A stretch of DNA of 64,000 nucleotides, from assembly GCA_900546845.1 (NCBI GenBank), contig UREK01000005.1, positions 23,435 to 87,434 of the forward strand, read 5' to 3'. Shown piece by piece: positions 1-7,600 of the stretch. The notes beneath the pieces are model-generated. The model was given only the letters and a program-made list of their open reading frames with translations, did not search any database and had not been told where the DNA came from. Position 1 is the stretch's first letter, and each line of letters begins with the position of its first letter. The DNA is from an uncultured Eubacteriales bacterium. GTDB lineage: Bacteria; Bacillota; Clostridia; Christensenellales; CAG-138. The position numbers and the translations under genes are program-made.

Positions 1-1
1 C

Positions 2-946
2 ATCGCGGCCGGGGAAGGGCTCTCATACGAGAACATCCTCGCAGCGCTTGGAAACGCGGCCCTGTATGCGCTGCGGGAGAGCATGGGGGCATATGCATCG
101 CTAATCGGCGTGGCGCTCATCTCCTGCGTAGCGGAGATCCTCTGCGGCGGCCGGGAGGGGATTGGCGAAACGGTGAGTATCCTCTGCTTCGGGATGAGCG
201 CGGCGACAGTATCCTATGCGCTGATGCAGCAGGTTGCTGTGGCGCGCGCGGCGATCGAGGCGCTCTGCGCTTTTATGGAGATTGCGACGCCGGTGCTTTC
301 CTTCGCGCTCGCAGCAGTGGGCAGCGTAACGCTCAGCGGCGCAGTACAGCCAACGATGGCGTTTTTGAGCACCACCATCGCCGGCGTGTTCAAGACCGTC
401 ATCCTGCCGCTTACGGTGGCGGGCGGCGCGGCGGTGATCGTCGGCGGCCTCACGCAGCGGATGGGGCTAACGCAGCTGCACAAATTTATCAAATCCGCTG
501 TGAAATGGCTTACGGGCGCGGTGTTTACGATTTATTTCGGGATCGTGGCGTTACAGGGCCTGAGCATGGGCGGCGCGGATAGCCTTGCTTTGCGTGCGGC
601 AAAGTATACGCTCGATAAGAGCGTGCCGATCGTCGGCAGTGCCGCTTCCGGTACGCTCGAAACGGTGCTTGGGAGTGCGGCGCTCATCAAAAACGCTGTG
701 GGCGCGGCTGCGATGCTCATCATTGTCGGCGTGGCGCTCTCCCCGCTTTTGCAGATTGCCTGCGCGGGGCTTGCGTGCAAGGGGGTAGCGGCGCTCTGTG
801 CGCCGCTTGGCGGAGATGGACGCATTCCAAAGCTGCTGGGCGATCTTTCAGATGTCTACAACAACCTGTTTGCCGTGGTAACGGCTGTTGCGCTGATGTT
901 CATCATCACGGCCGGGCTCGTGGTGGCGGCGGGAAACGCAGGGTAG
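2..946 (+). CDS. spoIIIAE: Stage III sporulation protein AE, 5'-truncated by window edge
   Basis: Polytopic membrane subunit of the SpoIIIA-SpoIIQ channel (feeding tube) joining mother cell and forespore. The frame is open from base 2 with no stop, so the first in-frame ATG at 83 is internal; 314 residues are visible against about 390 usual for the family, so the signal peptide and N-terminus lie outside. Many hydrophobic Ala/Gly/Val-rich segments are visible, such as the one around AALIKNAVGAAAMLIIVGVA and the C-terminal AVALMFIITAGLVVAAG. It is followed after 11 bases by the AF gene, then AG and AH, which fixes the identity by operon order. In the family, expression is sigma-E dependent in the mother cell; that promoter would lie upstream of the window. 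Confidence 0.9.
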   Translation: MAAGEGLSYENILAALGNAALYALRESMGAYASLIGVALISCVAEILCGGREGIGETVSILCFGMSAATVSYALMQQVAVARAAIEALCAFMEIATPVLSFALAAVGSVTLSGAVQPTMAFLSTTIAGVFKTVILPLTVAGGAAVIVGGLTQRMGLTQLHKFIKSAVKWLTGAVFTIYFGIVALQGLSMGGADSLALRAAKYTLDKSVPIVGSAASGTLETVLGSAALIKNAVGAAAMLIIVGVALSPLLQIACAGLACKGVAALCAPLGGDGRIPKLLGDLSDVYNNLFAVVTAVALMFIITAGLVVAAGNAG

Positions 947-957
947 GAGGAATTCCG

Positions 958-1131
958 ATGGATTGGATCTATTCCTTTATGGAGCGGCTCGCGGCGCTCG
1001 CGGTGGTCGGCTTTACCGGGGAAGCACTGCTGCCGCGCGGTGCGATGCGTGCGAGCGCAAAGCGCGCGCTGTCGCTGATCCTGCTGCTGTATGCGGTGGA
1101 GCCGGTTTTACAGCTGCTCAAGGCCCGGTAG
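958..1131 (+). CDS. spoIIIAF: Minimal stage III sporulation protein AF (membrane anchor only)
   Basis: A 57-residue protein starting at an ATG preceded by TAGGAGG with good spacing. It matches the SpoIIIAF N-terminal pattern: a first hydrophobic helix (about residues 10-24), a loop with the typical LLPRGAMR stretch, and a second helix (about 38-52) ending near a Pro. Family members are normally near 200 residues with a soluble ring-forming C-terminal domain, and that domain is absent: the stop TAG comes right after LLKAR and spoIIIAG starts 26 bases later. Its place between AE and AG supports the assignment. I infer a real short protein because the ribosome-binding site, frame and stop are all clean, but a deletion variant is possible. 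Confidence 0.75.
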   Translation: MDWIYSFMERLAALAVVGFTGEALLPRGAMRASAKRALSLILLLYAVEPVLQLLKAR

Positions 1132-1156
1132 GTCTTGGGGGAAAGGAGGTGTAGCG

Positions 1157-1759
1157 ATGGCGAAACAAGGCGGACTTGCGCTCAACAAGCTGTTTGCAAA
1201 GCTTGCGGAGCGCATGAAGAAGGACAAACGCTTTGAGCTTTGCGTTTACAGCGCGCTGGTGCTCCTGGGCGTACTCATCTACGCCGCGACAACGGTCCCG
1301 AAAGGCGGAAACGTTGAACCTGCCGCGGCAAACGTGGCGGACACGATTTATTCCAGCGAGCGTGAAACGGAGGAACGCCTTAAAAGCGTGCTTTCCTGCA
1401 TCCGAGGCGCGGGCGAGGTCGAGGTGATGATCACCTACGATACGGGCGCGCAGATCGTCCCAGCGATGAGCACGGACACGCAGACCGGCGTCACGCAAAG
1501 TTCGGGTGCGGGTTCGGAATCCATCACGGAAAACCGCACGGAATCCTCGCGGCCGGCCACGGTATCCCAAAGCGGCGGGAACGAGGCGATCGTGCTTACG
1601 GAAAAGCAGCCCGTTGTACGCGGTGTTATCGTCATTGCGGAAGGCGCGGCGGACATCGCTGTACGGATGAATTTGCAGAACGCGGTGCGGACGGTACTCG
1701 GAGTCGAGCTTTCCTGCATCGAGGTATTTGAAATGAAAACGATTGAAAAGGGGGAATAA
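1157..1759 (+). CDS. spoIIIAG: Stage III sporulation protein AG
   Basis: A 200-residue subunit that, by family knowledge, forms the large ring of the SpoIIIA-SpoIIQ channel in the intermembrane space. One transmembrane helix is visible at about residues 27-46 (ELCVYSALVLLGVLIYAA), followed by a Ser/Thr/Glu-rich extracytoplasmic region and a C-terminal ring-building domain ending MNLQNAVRTVLGVELSCIEVFEM. The start ATG at 1157 is chosen because AAAGGAGG lies 7 bases upstream; the longer open frame from 1091 runs back through spoIIIAF. spoIIIAH follows after two bases, so translation is probably coupled. Confidence 0.92.
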   Translation: MAKQGGLALNKLFAKLAERMKKDKRFELCVYSALVLLGVLIYAATTVPKGGNVEPAAANVADTIYSSERETEERLKSVLSCIRGAGEVEVMITYDTGAQIVPAMSTDTQTGVTQSSGAGSESITENRTESSRPATVSQSGGNEAIVLTEKQPVVRGVIVIAEGAADIAVRMNLQNAVRTVLGVELSCIEVFEMKTIEKGE

Positions 1760-1761
1760 GC

Positions 1762-2313
1762 ATGAAATTCGATGAAAAAAAACAAAAGTATGTCCTGATC
1801 GGCGCTCTCGCACTTTTGCTTGCGGGCGTGGTATATTGGAATTGTTCGCTCAATGCCGGACGGGAAGCGGACGCCGGGGACAGAGTGCAGCATGGGGAAA
1901 AGCTTCAGATCGAAAGCATGAACGGCGAGGGTGGCGGTACGCTCCCAGCCTCCACTGCGGGCGAGGATTACTTTGAAGCGTTCCGGACGGAGCGCGAGAG
2001 CGTGCGCGAGCTCGAGATCGGCTATCTGGATGAGATCATTGCCACCTCGACCTCGGATGCGGAAACGCTTGCCGACGCCCAGGCACAAAAACTTGCGCTT
2101 GTGAATAACATGGAAGCGGAGTTCACGATAGAAAGCCTGATCCGCGCGAAGGGCTTTGCAGACGCTGCCGTCACCTTCCATGGCGGGTCGGTAAACGTGA
2201 TCGTGGACTGCGAAACGCTCAGCGAGGAGCAGGCTGCCCAGATTCTCGACATCGTGCGCAGCGAAACTGGCGAGCCTGCGGAAAATGTAAAGGTGATTCC
2301 AGGCGCACAATGA
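1762..2313 (+). CDS. spoIIIAH: Stage III sporulation protein AH
   Basis: A 183-residue mother-cell protein that docks onto forespore SpoIIQ to form the intercellular channel. A short cytoplasmic N-terminus (MKFDEKKQKYV) precedes a single transmembrane helix (about residues 11-27), a linker, and a C-terminal domain (about 75-183) with the EscJ/PrgK-like ring fold signature including ANVAVTF-like sequence FADAAVTFHGGSVNVIVD. Length is somewhat short of B. subtilis (218) but normal for clostridia. The start follows GGGGGAATAAGC, and it is the last gene of the spoIIIA operon. A gap of about 110 bases with its own promoter separates it from asp23. Confidence 0.92.
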   Translation: MKFDEKKQKYVLIGALALLLAGVVYWNCSLNAGREADAGDRVQHGEKLQIESMNGEGGGTLPASTAGEDYFEAFRTERESVRELEIGYLDEIIATSTSDAETLADAQAQKLALVNNMEAEFTIESLIRAKGFADAAVTFHGGSVNVIVDCETLSEEQAAQILDIVRSETGEPAENVKVIPGAQ

Positions 2314-2384
2314 CGGCGGAAAAGAAAATCTTCTGTGAACTTGGGTGCTTTGATGTATCGGCGCTATGCACAAACAAAAAAATC

Positions 2385-2393
2385 TGTTATAAT
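2385..2393 (+). promoter_or_regulatory. Extended -10 promoter of the asp23 cluster
   Basis: TGTTATAAT is an extended -10 element (TGn plus a perfect TATAAT at 2388-2393). The -35 region (TATGCA at 2365-2370) is poor, as usual for extended -10 promoters. It lies 30 bases before the Asp23 start codon, which suggests vegetative transcription of the asp23/amaP group independent of spoIIIA. Confidence 0.6.
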
Positions 2394-2422
2394 ATTTCCA
2401 AATTCAAAAGGAGGTAGTGCAC

Positions 2423-2842
2423 ATGACTCCGGATAACGAGATCACCACTGAAGTAAACGCGACCCAAGGCGGGAAAATTATCTTTGCGCCTGATGTGATT
2501 GCAACCATCGCAAGTTTTGCGGCTGCGGAAGTTGAAGGCGTGGTGGGTATGGCCGGCGGCGTCGTCGAAGGCATTACCGGTATGCTGAACGCGAAAAAGA
2601 GCATGACAAAGGGAATTAAGGTCGAGGTTGGCGAAGAAGAAGTCGCCGTGGATCTGAGCGTAATCATCCGCTATGGCTTCAAGCTCCACGAGGTTTGCGG
2701 CAAAATCCAGACCGGCATCAAAAACGCAATCGAGACCATGACGGGCCTTCGCGTCGTGCAGGTGAACGTATTCGTGCAATCCATCAGCTTCGACAAGCCG
2801 GAACCCAAAGCAAAACCGGCCGAAATCCAGCCTGCTGAATAA
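2423..2842 (+). CDS. Asp23/Gls24 family envelope stress protein
   Basis: A 139-residue Asp23/Gls24 (DUF322) protein. The diagnostic core is visible: GKIIFAPDVIATIASFAAAEVEGVVGM, here given as IIFAPDVIATIA then EVEGVVGM, followed by VAVDLSVIIRYGFKLHEV and the VQVNVFVQSI C-terminal strand. In staphylococci Asp23 is membrane-anchored by AmaP and its loss induces cell-wall stress genes. The neighbouring amaP homologue and DUF2273 gene reproduce that cluster. ATG 2423 is preferred over the in-frame GTG at 2417 because AAAGGAGG at 2408-2415 is properly spaced only for the former. It is equivalent to yqhY next to nusB in B. subtilis. Confidence 0.88.
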   Translation: MTPDNEITTEVNATQGGKIIFAPDVIATIASFAAAEVEGVVGMAGGVVEGITGMLNAKKSMTKGIKVEVGEEEVAVDLSVIIRYGFKLHEVCGKIQTGIKNAIETMTGLRVVQVNVFVQSISFDKPEPKAKPAEIQPAE

Positions 2843-2908
2843 GCGGCAATGCTTGAAAGCGCCGTCGGCTTTCCGGCGGCGCCTGAAACACCAAAGGAGA
2901 ATCGCGTC

Positions 2909-3493
2909 ATGAAATTCAGGTGGATAGACAAGCTCCTGCTTGTTGTTGTGTTGCTTTTGGTGATCGCGCTTTCGGCGCTTTGCATCGGAATTGCAATGTC
3001 CTTCCTCACGGCGGATATGATTTCGCGTGTTGTAGGCATCGTTACAAACGGCATGATCGAAAACCAACTCATTATGGGCGGCATCGGCCTTGTGCTTCTG
3101 ATCGTTGCCTTTCGGCTGTTCATCGCCATGGGGAACCGGAAGGCGCCACAGCCCGCGGCTGCGCCGAAGCCAACCTCCGCGCTCATCCTTGCCAGCGATA
3201 ATGGCTCCGCCTTCATTGCCCTTGCAGCCATCGACAGTATGGTGCAGCGCCATTGCAAGGCGAACCCAAAGGTGAAGGAATGCGAGAGCAGCGTGGCGGC
3301 CGTGGAAAGCGGAACCGTCAGCGTCGGGCTCAAACTGGCCGTCGCAAACGAAACGGTGCTCCCGGAATTTACGCAGGCTTTGCAGGATTCGCTCAAGGCG
3401 TACATCGAGACCCATTGCGGCATCACCGTGCGGGATGTTGACGTCCTCATCGTGAGCGCGCCCGCGCCTGCAAAGCAGCCGCGCGTGATGTGA
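2909..3493 (+). CDS. amaP: AmaP-like alkaline shock membrane anchor protein
   Basis: A 194-residue protein with two N-terminal transmembrane helices (about 8-30 and 51-72) and a C-terminal Asp23-like region (about 90-188) ending HCGITVRDVDVLIVSA, the layout of AmaP, which anchors Asp23 to the membrane. The start at 2909 follows AAAGGAGA with normal spacing; the frame is open back to 2849 but without a ribosome-binding site. An Ala/Pro-rich linker (APQPAAAPKPT) joins the membrane and soluble parts. It lies between asp23 and a DUF2273 gene, the usual triad. Confidence is for family; physical partnership with the adjacent Asp23 is inferred. Confidence 0.8.
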   Translation: MKFRWIDKLLLVVVLLLVIALSALCIGIAMSFLTADMISRVVGIVTNGMIENQLIMGGIGLVLLIVAFRLFIAMGNRKAPQPAAAPKPTSALILASDNGSAFIALAAIDSMVQRHCKANPKVKECESSVAAVESGTVSVGLKLAVANETVLPEFTQALQDSLKAYIETHCGITVRDVDVLIVSAPAPAKQPRVM

Positions 3494-3503
3494 GGTGCGG
3501 GAA

Positions 3504-3731
3504 ATGAACGACTTTTTCGCATTTTGCAGGCTTTATAAATGGCGCATCCTGAGCGTGTGCTGCGGCATTTTGTTTGCGATCCTGATTTTCACGATCGGCT
3601 TCTGGCGCACGCTTCTGCTGTTTGCGATCGTGGGCGTTGCCTATTTTATCGGCACGCTGCTCGACGAAGGCGGCCGCACCCGCGTAAAGGAATTTTTCGC
3701 GGGATTATTCCAACACAAAAACAACGGCTGA
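3504..3731 (+). CDS. DUF2273 small membrane protein of the Asp23 cluster
   Basis: A 75-residue protein with two predicted transmembrane helices (about 13-31 and 34-52: LSVCCGILFAILIFTIGFW, then TLLLFAIVGVAYFIGTLLD) and a basic tail RTRVKEFFAGLF. This matches the DUF2273 family that accompanies asp23 and amaP in many Firmicutes; no biochemical role is established. ATG 3504 is preferred to GTG 3495 because GAGG (3492-3495) gives proper spacing only to the ATG. It overlaps nothing and starts 10 bases after amaP, so it is co-transcribed with it. Confidence 0.8.
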   Translation: MNDFFAFCRLYKWRILSVCCGILFAILIFTIGFWRTLLLFAIVGVAYFIGTLLDEGGRTRVKEFFAGLFQHKNNG

Positions 3732-3764
3732 CGCCGGGCTTACCCACGGAGGACGAAAGAAAAT

Positions 3765-4190
3765 ATGAGCAGGAAAACAGCGCGCGAGGTCGCAATGAAG
3801 CTCGCGTTTGCTCGCTTATTCGGGGGAGAGGACACCTATGAGGCTGTGCTGGACAAGTCCGGCATCACGGAAACGCTCACGGAGGAGGACGTTGCCTTTT
3901 CCGACGCCGTACTCTCCGGCATTGAAGCGCACCAAGATGAGATCGATCCTCTGATCGGTGAGCTCGCCATCGGCTGGAGCATTGAGCGCATGCCGCGGGT
4001 GGATCTTTCCATCCTGCGCGTTGCAATTTACGAGATGATGTACCGCAAGGACATCCCTTGCAGCGTATCTATCAACGAAGCGGTGGAACTCGCAAAGCGC
4101 TTTGGCGGCGAGCGTTCCTCTGCCTATATCAACGGCATGCTGGGGACGCTTGCAAAGCGGCTTGCGGCAGAAAACGGAGCGCAGGCGTAA
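3765..4190 (+). CDS. nusB: Transcription antitermination factor NusB
   Basis: 141 residues, the normal NusB length. The N-terminal MSRKTAREVAMKLAFAR is the RNA/BoxA-binding Arg-rich helix, and the C-terminal part has the family signature IDLSILRVAIYEMMY (here VDLSILRVAIYEMMYRKDIP) followed by INEAVELAKRFGGERSSAYING. NusB with S10 (NusE) binds boxA RNA and supports rRNA antitermination. It follows the Asp23 cluster by 33 bases, with CGGAGGA upstream of the start, and its stop overlaps the ATG of the next gene by one base, indicating coupled translation. Confidence 0.95.
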   Translation: MSRKTAREVAMKLAFARLFGGEDTYEAVLDKSGITETLTEEDVAFSDAVLSGIEAHQDEIDPLIGELAIGWSIERMPRVDLSILRVAIYEMMYRKDIPCSVSINEAVELAKRFGGERSSAYINGMLGTLAKRLAAENGAQA

Positions 4191-5176
4191 TGGATGCGTA
4201 TGTCGGCGTGGATACGAGCTGCTATACCACGTCCGTCGCCTGCGTGGACGAACAAGGCATCGTCTCCGACTTGAGGACGGTGCTTTCTGTTAAGCAGGGG
4301 GAACGGGGCCTTCGCCAAAGCGATGGCCTGTTTCAGCATGTTCGGAATTTGGAGACGCTGATACCGCGGTTGCTCGACGCGGCCGGCGGCAGGGCGGTGC
4401 GCGGCGTTTGCGTCAGCGCCCGGCCCAGGCCGAACGAGGATTCCTACATGCCGGTGTTCCTTGCGGGGAAGATGTGCGCGGCAACTGCTGCGGCCGCTCT
4501 GCGCGTTCCGCTCCTTGTGGCTTCGCATCAGGAGGGGCATGTGCGCGCTGCGCTGCATGGGAATGAACGCCTGATGGGGCAGCCTTTTTTGGGGATGCAC
4601 ATCTCCGGCGGCACCACAGAGGTGTTCCTCGTGGACGAAGCGCTTCGGATCTTGCTTCTCTCCGGCACGGAGGATCTGCATGCCGGGCAGTTTGTGGATC
4701 GCATCGGCGTAGCGATGGGTTTTAGCTTCCCTTGTGGGAAGCAGCTTGAGACGCTTGCCGCAGGATTTGCCCCGAAAGCAGGCTTTGCGAAGCTACCGGC
4801 GACCGTGCGGGACGGCATGTGCTCCTTTTCCGGCGTGGAGACCCGCGCGCAGGCGATGATTAACGGCGGCGCGGAACATGCGGAGATCGCCTATGCAGCG
4901 TATGACTGCATGGCACGCACATTTGCGAAGATGCTCGGCCATGCGATGGAGAAAACAGGCGTGACGCGCGCGCTGCTCGCGGGCGGCGTAGCCTCAAGCC
5001 CGCTGTTACGCGCACTCCTTCGGGAACGGCTCAAAAAGCAGGTCCGGGAAGCGGAACTTTTTTTCGGGGAAAGCACGCTTTCCTCGGACAACGCGGTCGG
5101 CGCGGCGCTATTGTGCAGGGACCGGCTTGGCCGCCCGGCGAAAGGTGAAGCGGAATGCAAGATGGATATACTTTAA
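4190..5176 (+). CDS. TsaD/Kae1-family paralogue (glycoprotease-like)
   Basis: A 328-residue member of the Kae1/TsaD (peptidase M22) superfamily. The N-terminal phosphate loop reads GVDTSCYTTSVA rather than the canonical GIETSCDETA of TsaD, and the metal-binding pair is kept as SHQEGHVRAA (about residue 112). A later glycine-rich loop LLAGGVASSPLLR and the SSDNAVGAA nucleotide-binding end are also present. Bona fide TsaD makes the t6A modification of tRNA; this divergent paralogue is commonly found between nusB and xseA in Clostridia and its substrate is unknown to me. ATG 4190 overlaps the nusB stop; the 3' end overlaps xseA by 22 bases. A true tsaD is expected elsewhere. Confidence 0.75.
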   Translation: MDAYVGVDTSCYTTSVACVDEQGIVSDLRTVLSVKQGERGLRQSDGLFQHVRNLETLIPRLLDAAGGRAVRGVCVSARPRPNEDSYMPVFLAGKMCAATAAAALRVPLLVASHQEGHVRAALHGNERLMGQPFLGMHISGGTTEVFLVDEALRILLLSGTEDLHAGQFVDRIGVAMGFSFPCGKQLETLAAGFAPKAGFAKLPATVRDGMCSFSGVETRAQAMINGGAEHAEIAYAAYDCMARTFAKMLGHAMEKTGVTRALLAGGVASSPLLRALLRERLKKQVREAELFFGESTLSSDNAVGAALLCRDRLGRPAKGEAECKMDIL

Positions 5177-6369
5177 CTGTTACCCAATTAAACGACTATG
5201 TCGCAGGTCTGCTGCAGCGGGACGCGCTTTTGCGGGGGCTTTCTGTGCGCGGCGAAGTCAGCGGCCTCAAGCGCCACAGCTCCGGGCATGTTTATTTCAC
5301 GCTGAAGGACAGCGGCGCGCTTGTGCGCTGCGTTATGTTCCGCCAGGATGCGCTCCAATGCAGCATCGCGTTCTCCGACGGCATGGAGATTGTCGCGCAG
5401 GGGCATGTCGCGCTGTATGCGCGGGATGGGCAGTACCAATTCTACGTGAAGTCCGTGCGCCACGAAGGGGAGGGCGAGCTTTACCGCCGCTTTCTCATGC
5501 TCAAAACGCGCTTGCAGGCGCGCGGATTGTTTGACGAGGCGCATAAGAAGCCCATCCCGGCGCTGCCCCATTGCGTCGGAATCGTCACCTCTCAAAGCGG
5601 CGCCGCCGTGCGCGACGTCATCAGCGTCGCGCAGCGCAGGTTTCCGAACATGAACCTGCTGCTCTGCCCGGCCGCCGTTCAGGGCGTGGGCGCGGCGCAG
5701 GAAATCGCGGAGGGAATCCGCCTGATGAACCGCCTTGGGCGCGCGGATGTGCTGATCGTCGGCCGTGGCGGCGGAAGTCTGGAGGATCTCTGGGCGTTTA
5801 ACGAGGAAGTTGTCGCGGAAGCGATTTATGAAAGCGAGATTCCCGTCGTGAGCGCGGTTGGGCATGAGACGGATTTTACCATCGCGGATTTCGTATCGGA
5901 TCTGCGCGCGCCGACGCCGTCGGCAGCGGCAGAGCTTTGCGTGCCGGAATACGACGCGCTGCTTTCTACCCTTGAAGGGATGCGCGAGACGCTGCTGGAC
6001 GCTGCGCGCGGCAGGCTTGCCCGGCGCAGGGCGCAGATTATGGCTATTGAACGGAGCAGCGCATTTGCCCAGCCGAGGCATCGGCTTATGGATACACAGC
6101 ATGCGGTACGGGACGCAGCGCGGCAGCTTGATGCGGCGGCAAGCGCGTCCGTCGCCTCCGCCGCACGCGCATATGAGGCGCTCGCCGGCAGGCTGGAGGC
6201 GCTTTCCCCAGCGCATACGCTTGCGCGCGGGTTCGCGCTTGTGCAGGGGCAAAGCGGCGCGTACTGCGGCAAAGCGGAAGCGCTTTCTCCGGGCGAATCC
6301 ATCCGAATTGTATTCCAGGATGGTGCGGCTAGGGCGACCGTGAGCGAGATTACGCACGAGCAAAAATAA
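5155..6369 (+). CDS. xseA: Exodeoxyribonuclease VII large subunit
   Basis: 404 residues, typical for XseA. It begins with an OB-fold nucleic-acid-binding domain (TVTQLNDYVAGLLQRD... VRGEVSGLKRHSSGHVYFTLKD), followed by the catalytic domain with GIVTSQSGAAVRDV, LLCPAAVQGVGAA, the glycine-rich VGRGGGSLEDLWAFNEE and AVGHETDFTIADFVSDLRAPTPSAAAE motif region, and a coiled C-terminus. With XseB it degrades single-stranded DNA to oligonucleotides in both directions. The start ATG lies inside the 3' end of the TsaD-like gene, preceded by AAAGGTGAAGCGGA. xseB follows after 17 bases. Confidence 0.95.
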   Translation: MQDGYTLTVTQLNDYVAGLLQRDALLRGLSVRGEVSGLKRHSSGHVYFTLKDSGALVRCVMFRQDALQCSIAFSDGMEIVAQGHVALYARDGQYQFYVKSVRHEGEGELYRRFLMLKTRLQARGLFDEAHKKPIPALPHCVGIVTSQSGAAVRDVISVAQRRFPNMNLLLCPAAVQGVGAAQEIAEGIRLMNRLGRADVLIVGRGGGSLEDLWAFNEEVVAEAIYESEIPVVSAVGHETDFTIADFVSDLRAPTPSAAAELCVPEYDALLSTLEGMRETLLDAARGRLARRRAQIMAIERSSAFAQPRHRLMDTQHAVRDAARQLDAAASASVASAARAYEALAGRLEALSPAHTLARGFALVQGQSGAYCGKAEALSPGESIRIVFQDGAARATVSEITHEQK

Positions 6370-6386
6370 AAAGGAACGGAAAAAAC

Positions 6387-6602
6387 ATGGCGAAGAAAAA
6401 GCAAACCTTTGAGGATTCCATGCGGAGGCTGGAGGAGATCGTTGCCACGCTTTCCGCGGGGAACTTGCCGTTGGACGAGATGATGAAGCTATATGAGGAA
6501 GGGCGCGCGCTTTCGGCCGATTGTCTTGCGCAGCTCGAAGCCTATGAAGGCAGGCTGGAGGCGGTTGCGCCTACAGAGCCCGAAGAGGAGCCAGAAGAAT
6601 GA
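6387..6602 (+). CDS. xseB: Exodeoxyribonuclease VII small subunit
   Basis: A 71-residue XseB with the family pattern FEDSMRRLEEIVATLSAGNLPLDE followed by MMKLYEEGRALSADCLAQLE and an acidic tail (EPEEEPEE). Several small subunits bind each large subunit of exonuclease VII and regulate the nuclease. It is preceded by AAAAGGAACGG and its stop overlaps the ispA start (ATGA), a translational coupling arrangement shared with many Firmicutes. Confidence 0.93.
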   Translation: MAKKKQTFEDSMRRLEEIVATLSAGNLPLDEMMKLYEEGRALSADCLAQLEAYEGRLEAVAPTEPEEEPEE

Positions 6603-7465
6603 CGAACTTGGAACATATTGAAGCTGCACTGCGGGCATATATGGCCGCGGGCATACCGGAACCGCTGCGCGCTGCGATGGAATACAGCCTGCTTGCGGGC
6701 GGTAAACGGCTTCGGCCGATGCTTTGCCTTTTCGCCTGCGAGATGATGGGTGGGGCGCTTGAAGCCGCGCTGCCGCTCGCTTGTGCGCTGGAGATGATCC
6801 ATACCTATTCGCTGATCCATGACGACCTGCCCTGCATGGATGACGATGACTTCCGGCGGGGCAGGCCGTCGAATCACAAGACGTTCGGCGAGGCAAACGC
6901 GCTCCTTGCGGGCGACGGACTTCTGACCTATGCGTTTGAGGTGATCCTTTCCGAAGGGCCGAAACACGTTGCGGCAGCCCCGCGCTATTATGAGGCGGCG
7001 GCCGAAATCGCACACGGCGCGGGCGTGAACGGCATGGTCGCCGGGCAGTGGGCCGACCTTGCCAACGAAAAGAACCCCTGCGCGGATGCGGAGACGCTCA
7101 GCTATATCCATGCCCGCAAGACGGGCGGGCTCATCACTGCGGCGGTACTCGCGGGCGGTCTCGCGGGCAATGCGGACGCGGACAGCCTCGCGGCACTCCG
7201 GGAATTCGGCGCGCATTTCGGCGTGCTGTTCCAGATCACGGACGATCTTCTGGATGTGGAGGGCGATGCGGCGAAGGTGGGGAAAACGCTCGGCAAGGAC
7301 GTGGCGCATCAAAAGCTGACCTATCCGGGGCTCTACGGCCTTGCGCAAGCAAAGCGCATGGCGGCGGCGGAGGCCCGGCTTGCAAAGGAGGCGCTCGCGC
7401 CGTTTGGGAAACGCGCAGCCTGGTTCCTCACACTTGCGGAGCAGACGCTGACGCGAACCTTTTAG
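6599..7465 (+). CDS. ispA: Polyprenyl (farnesyl/geranyl) diphosphate synthase
   Basis: 288 residues. Both Asp-rich motifs of short-chain trans-prenyltransferases are visible: DDLPCMDDDDFRRG (first, chain elongation) and QITDDLLDVEGD (second), with GGKRLRPML near the N-terminus binding the isopentenyl substrate. It condenses IPP with DMAPP/GPP to farnesyl diphosphate for undecaprenyl and quinone pathways. The bulky residues upstream of the first motif (HTYSLIHDDLP) suit a C15 product. It overlaps xseB by four bases. dxs, the first enzyme of the same MEP isoprenoid route, follows after a 135-base promoter region. Confidence 0.93.
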   Translation: MTNLEHIEAALRAYMAAGIPEPLRAAMEYSLLAGGKRLRPMLCLFACEMMGGALEAALPLACALEMIHTYSLIHDDLPCMDDDDFRRGRPSNHKTFGEANALLAGDGLLTYAFEVILSEGPKHVAAAPRYYEAAAEIAHGAGVNGMVAGQWADLANEKNPCADAETLSYIHARKTGGLITAAVLAGGLAGNADADSLAALREFGAHFGVLFQITDDLLDVEGDAAKVGKTLGKDVAHQKLTYPGLYGLAQAKRMAAAEARLAKEALAPFGKRAAWFLTLAEQTLTRTF

Positions 7466-7536
7466 TCCGAATCCGCACAAAAATACAAATTATTCCGCGT
7501 CATGATGGTTTTATGCATTTTATGGCGCCTTTGCCC

Positions 7537-7565
7537 TTGTAAGCGCAGAGGCAAAGTGTTATAAT
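7537..7565 (+). promoter_or_regulatory. Sigma-A-type promoter of dxs
   Basis: TTGTAA (7537-7542), a 17-base spacer and a perfect TATAAT (7560-7565) precede the dxs start codon by about 36 bases. It lies in the gap between ispA and dxs, so dxs-tlyA can be transcribed apart from the nusB operon. Confidence 0.6.
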
Positions 7566-7600
7566 ACCATCCGCGTTTGTGCATGGAAAGGCGGAACGGA

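Noticed and set aside
1118..1813. Long minus-strand open frame across spoIIIAG
   Set aside because: It mirrors a real + strand gene with good start signals; Arg/His-rich translation is typical of antisense shadow in GC-rich DNA.
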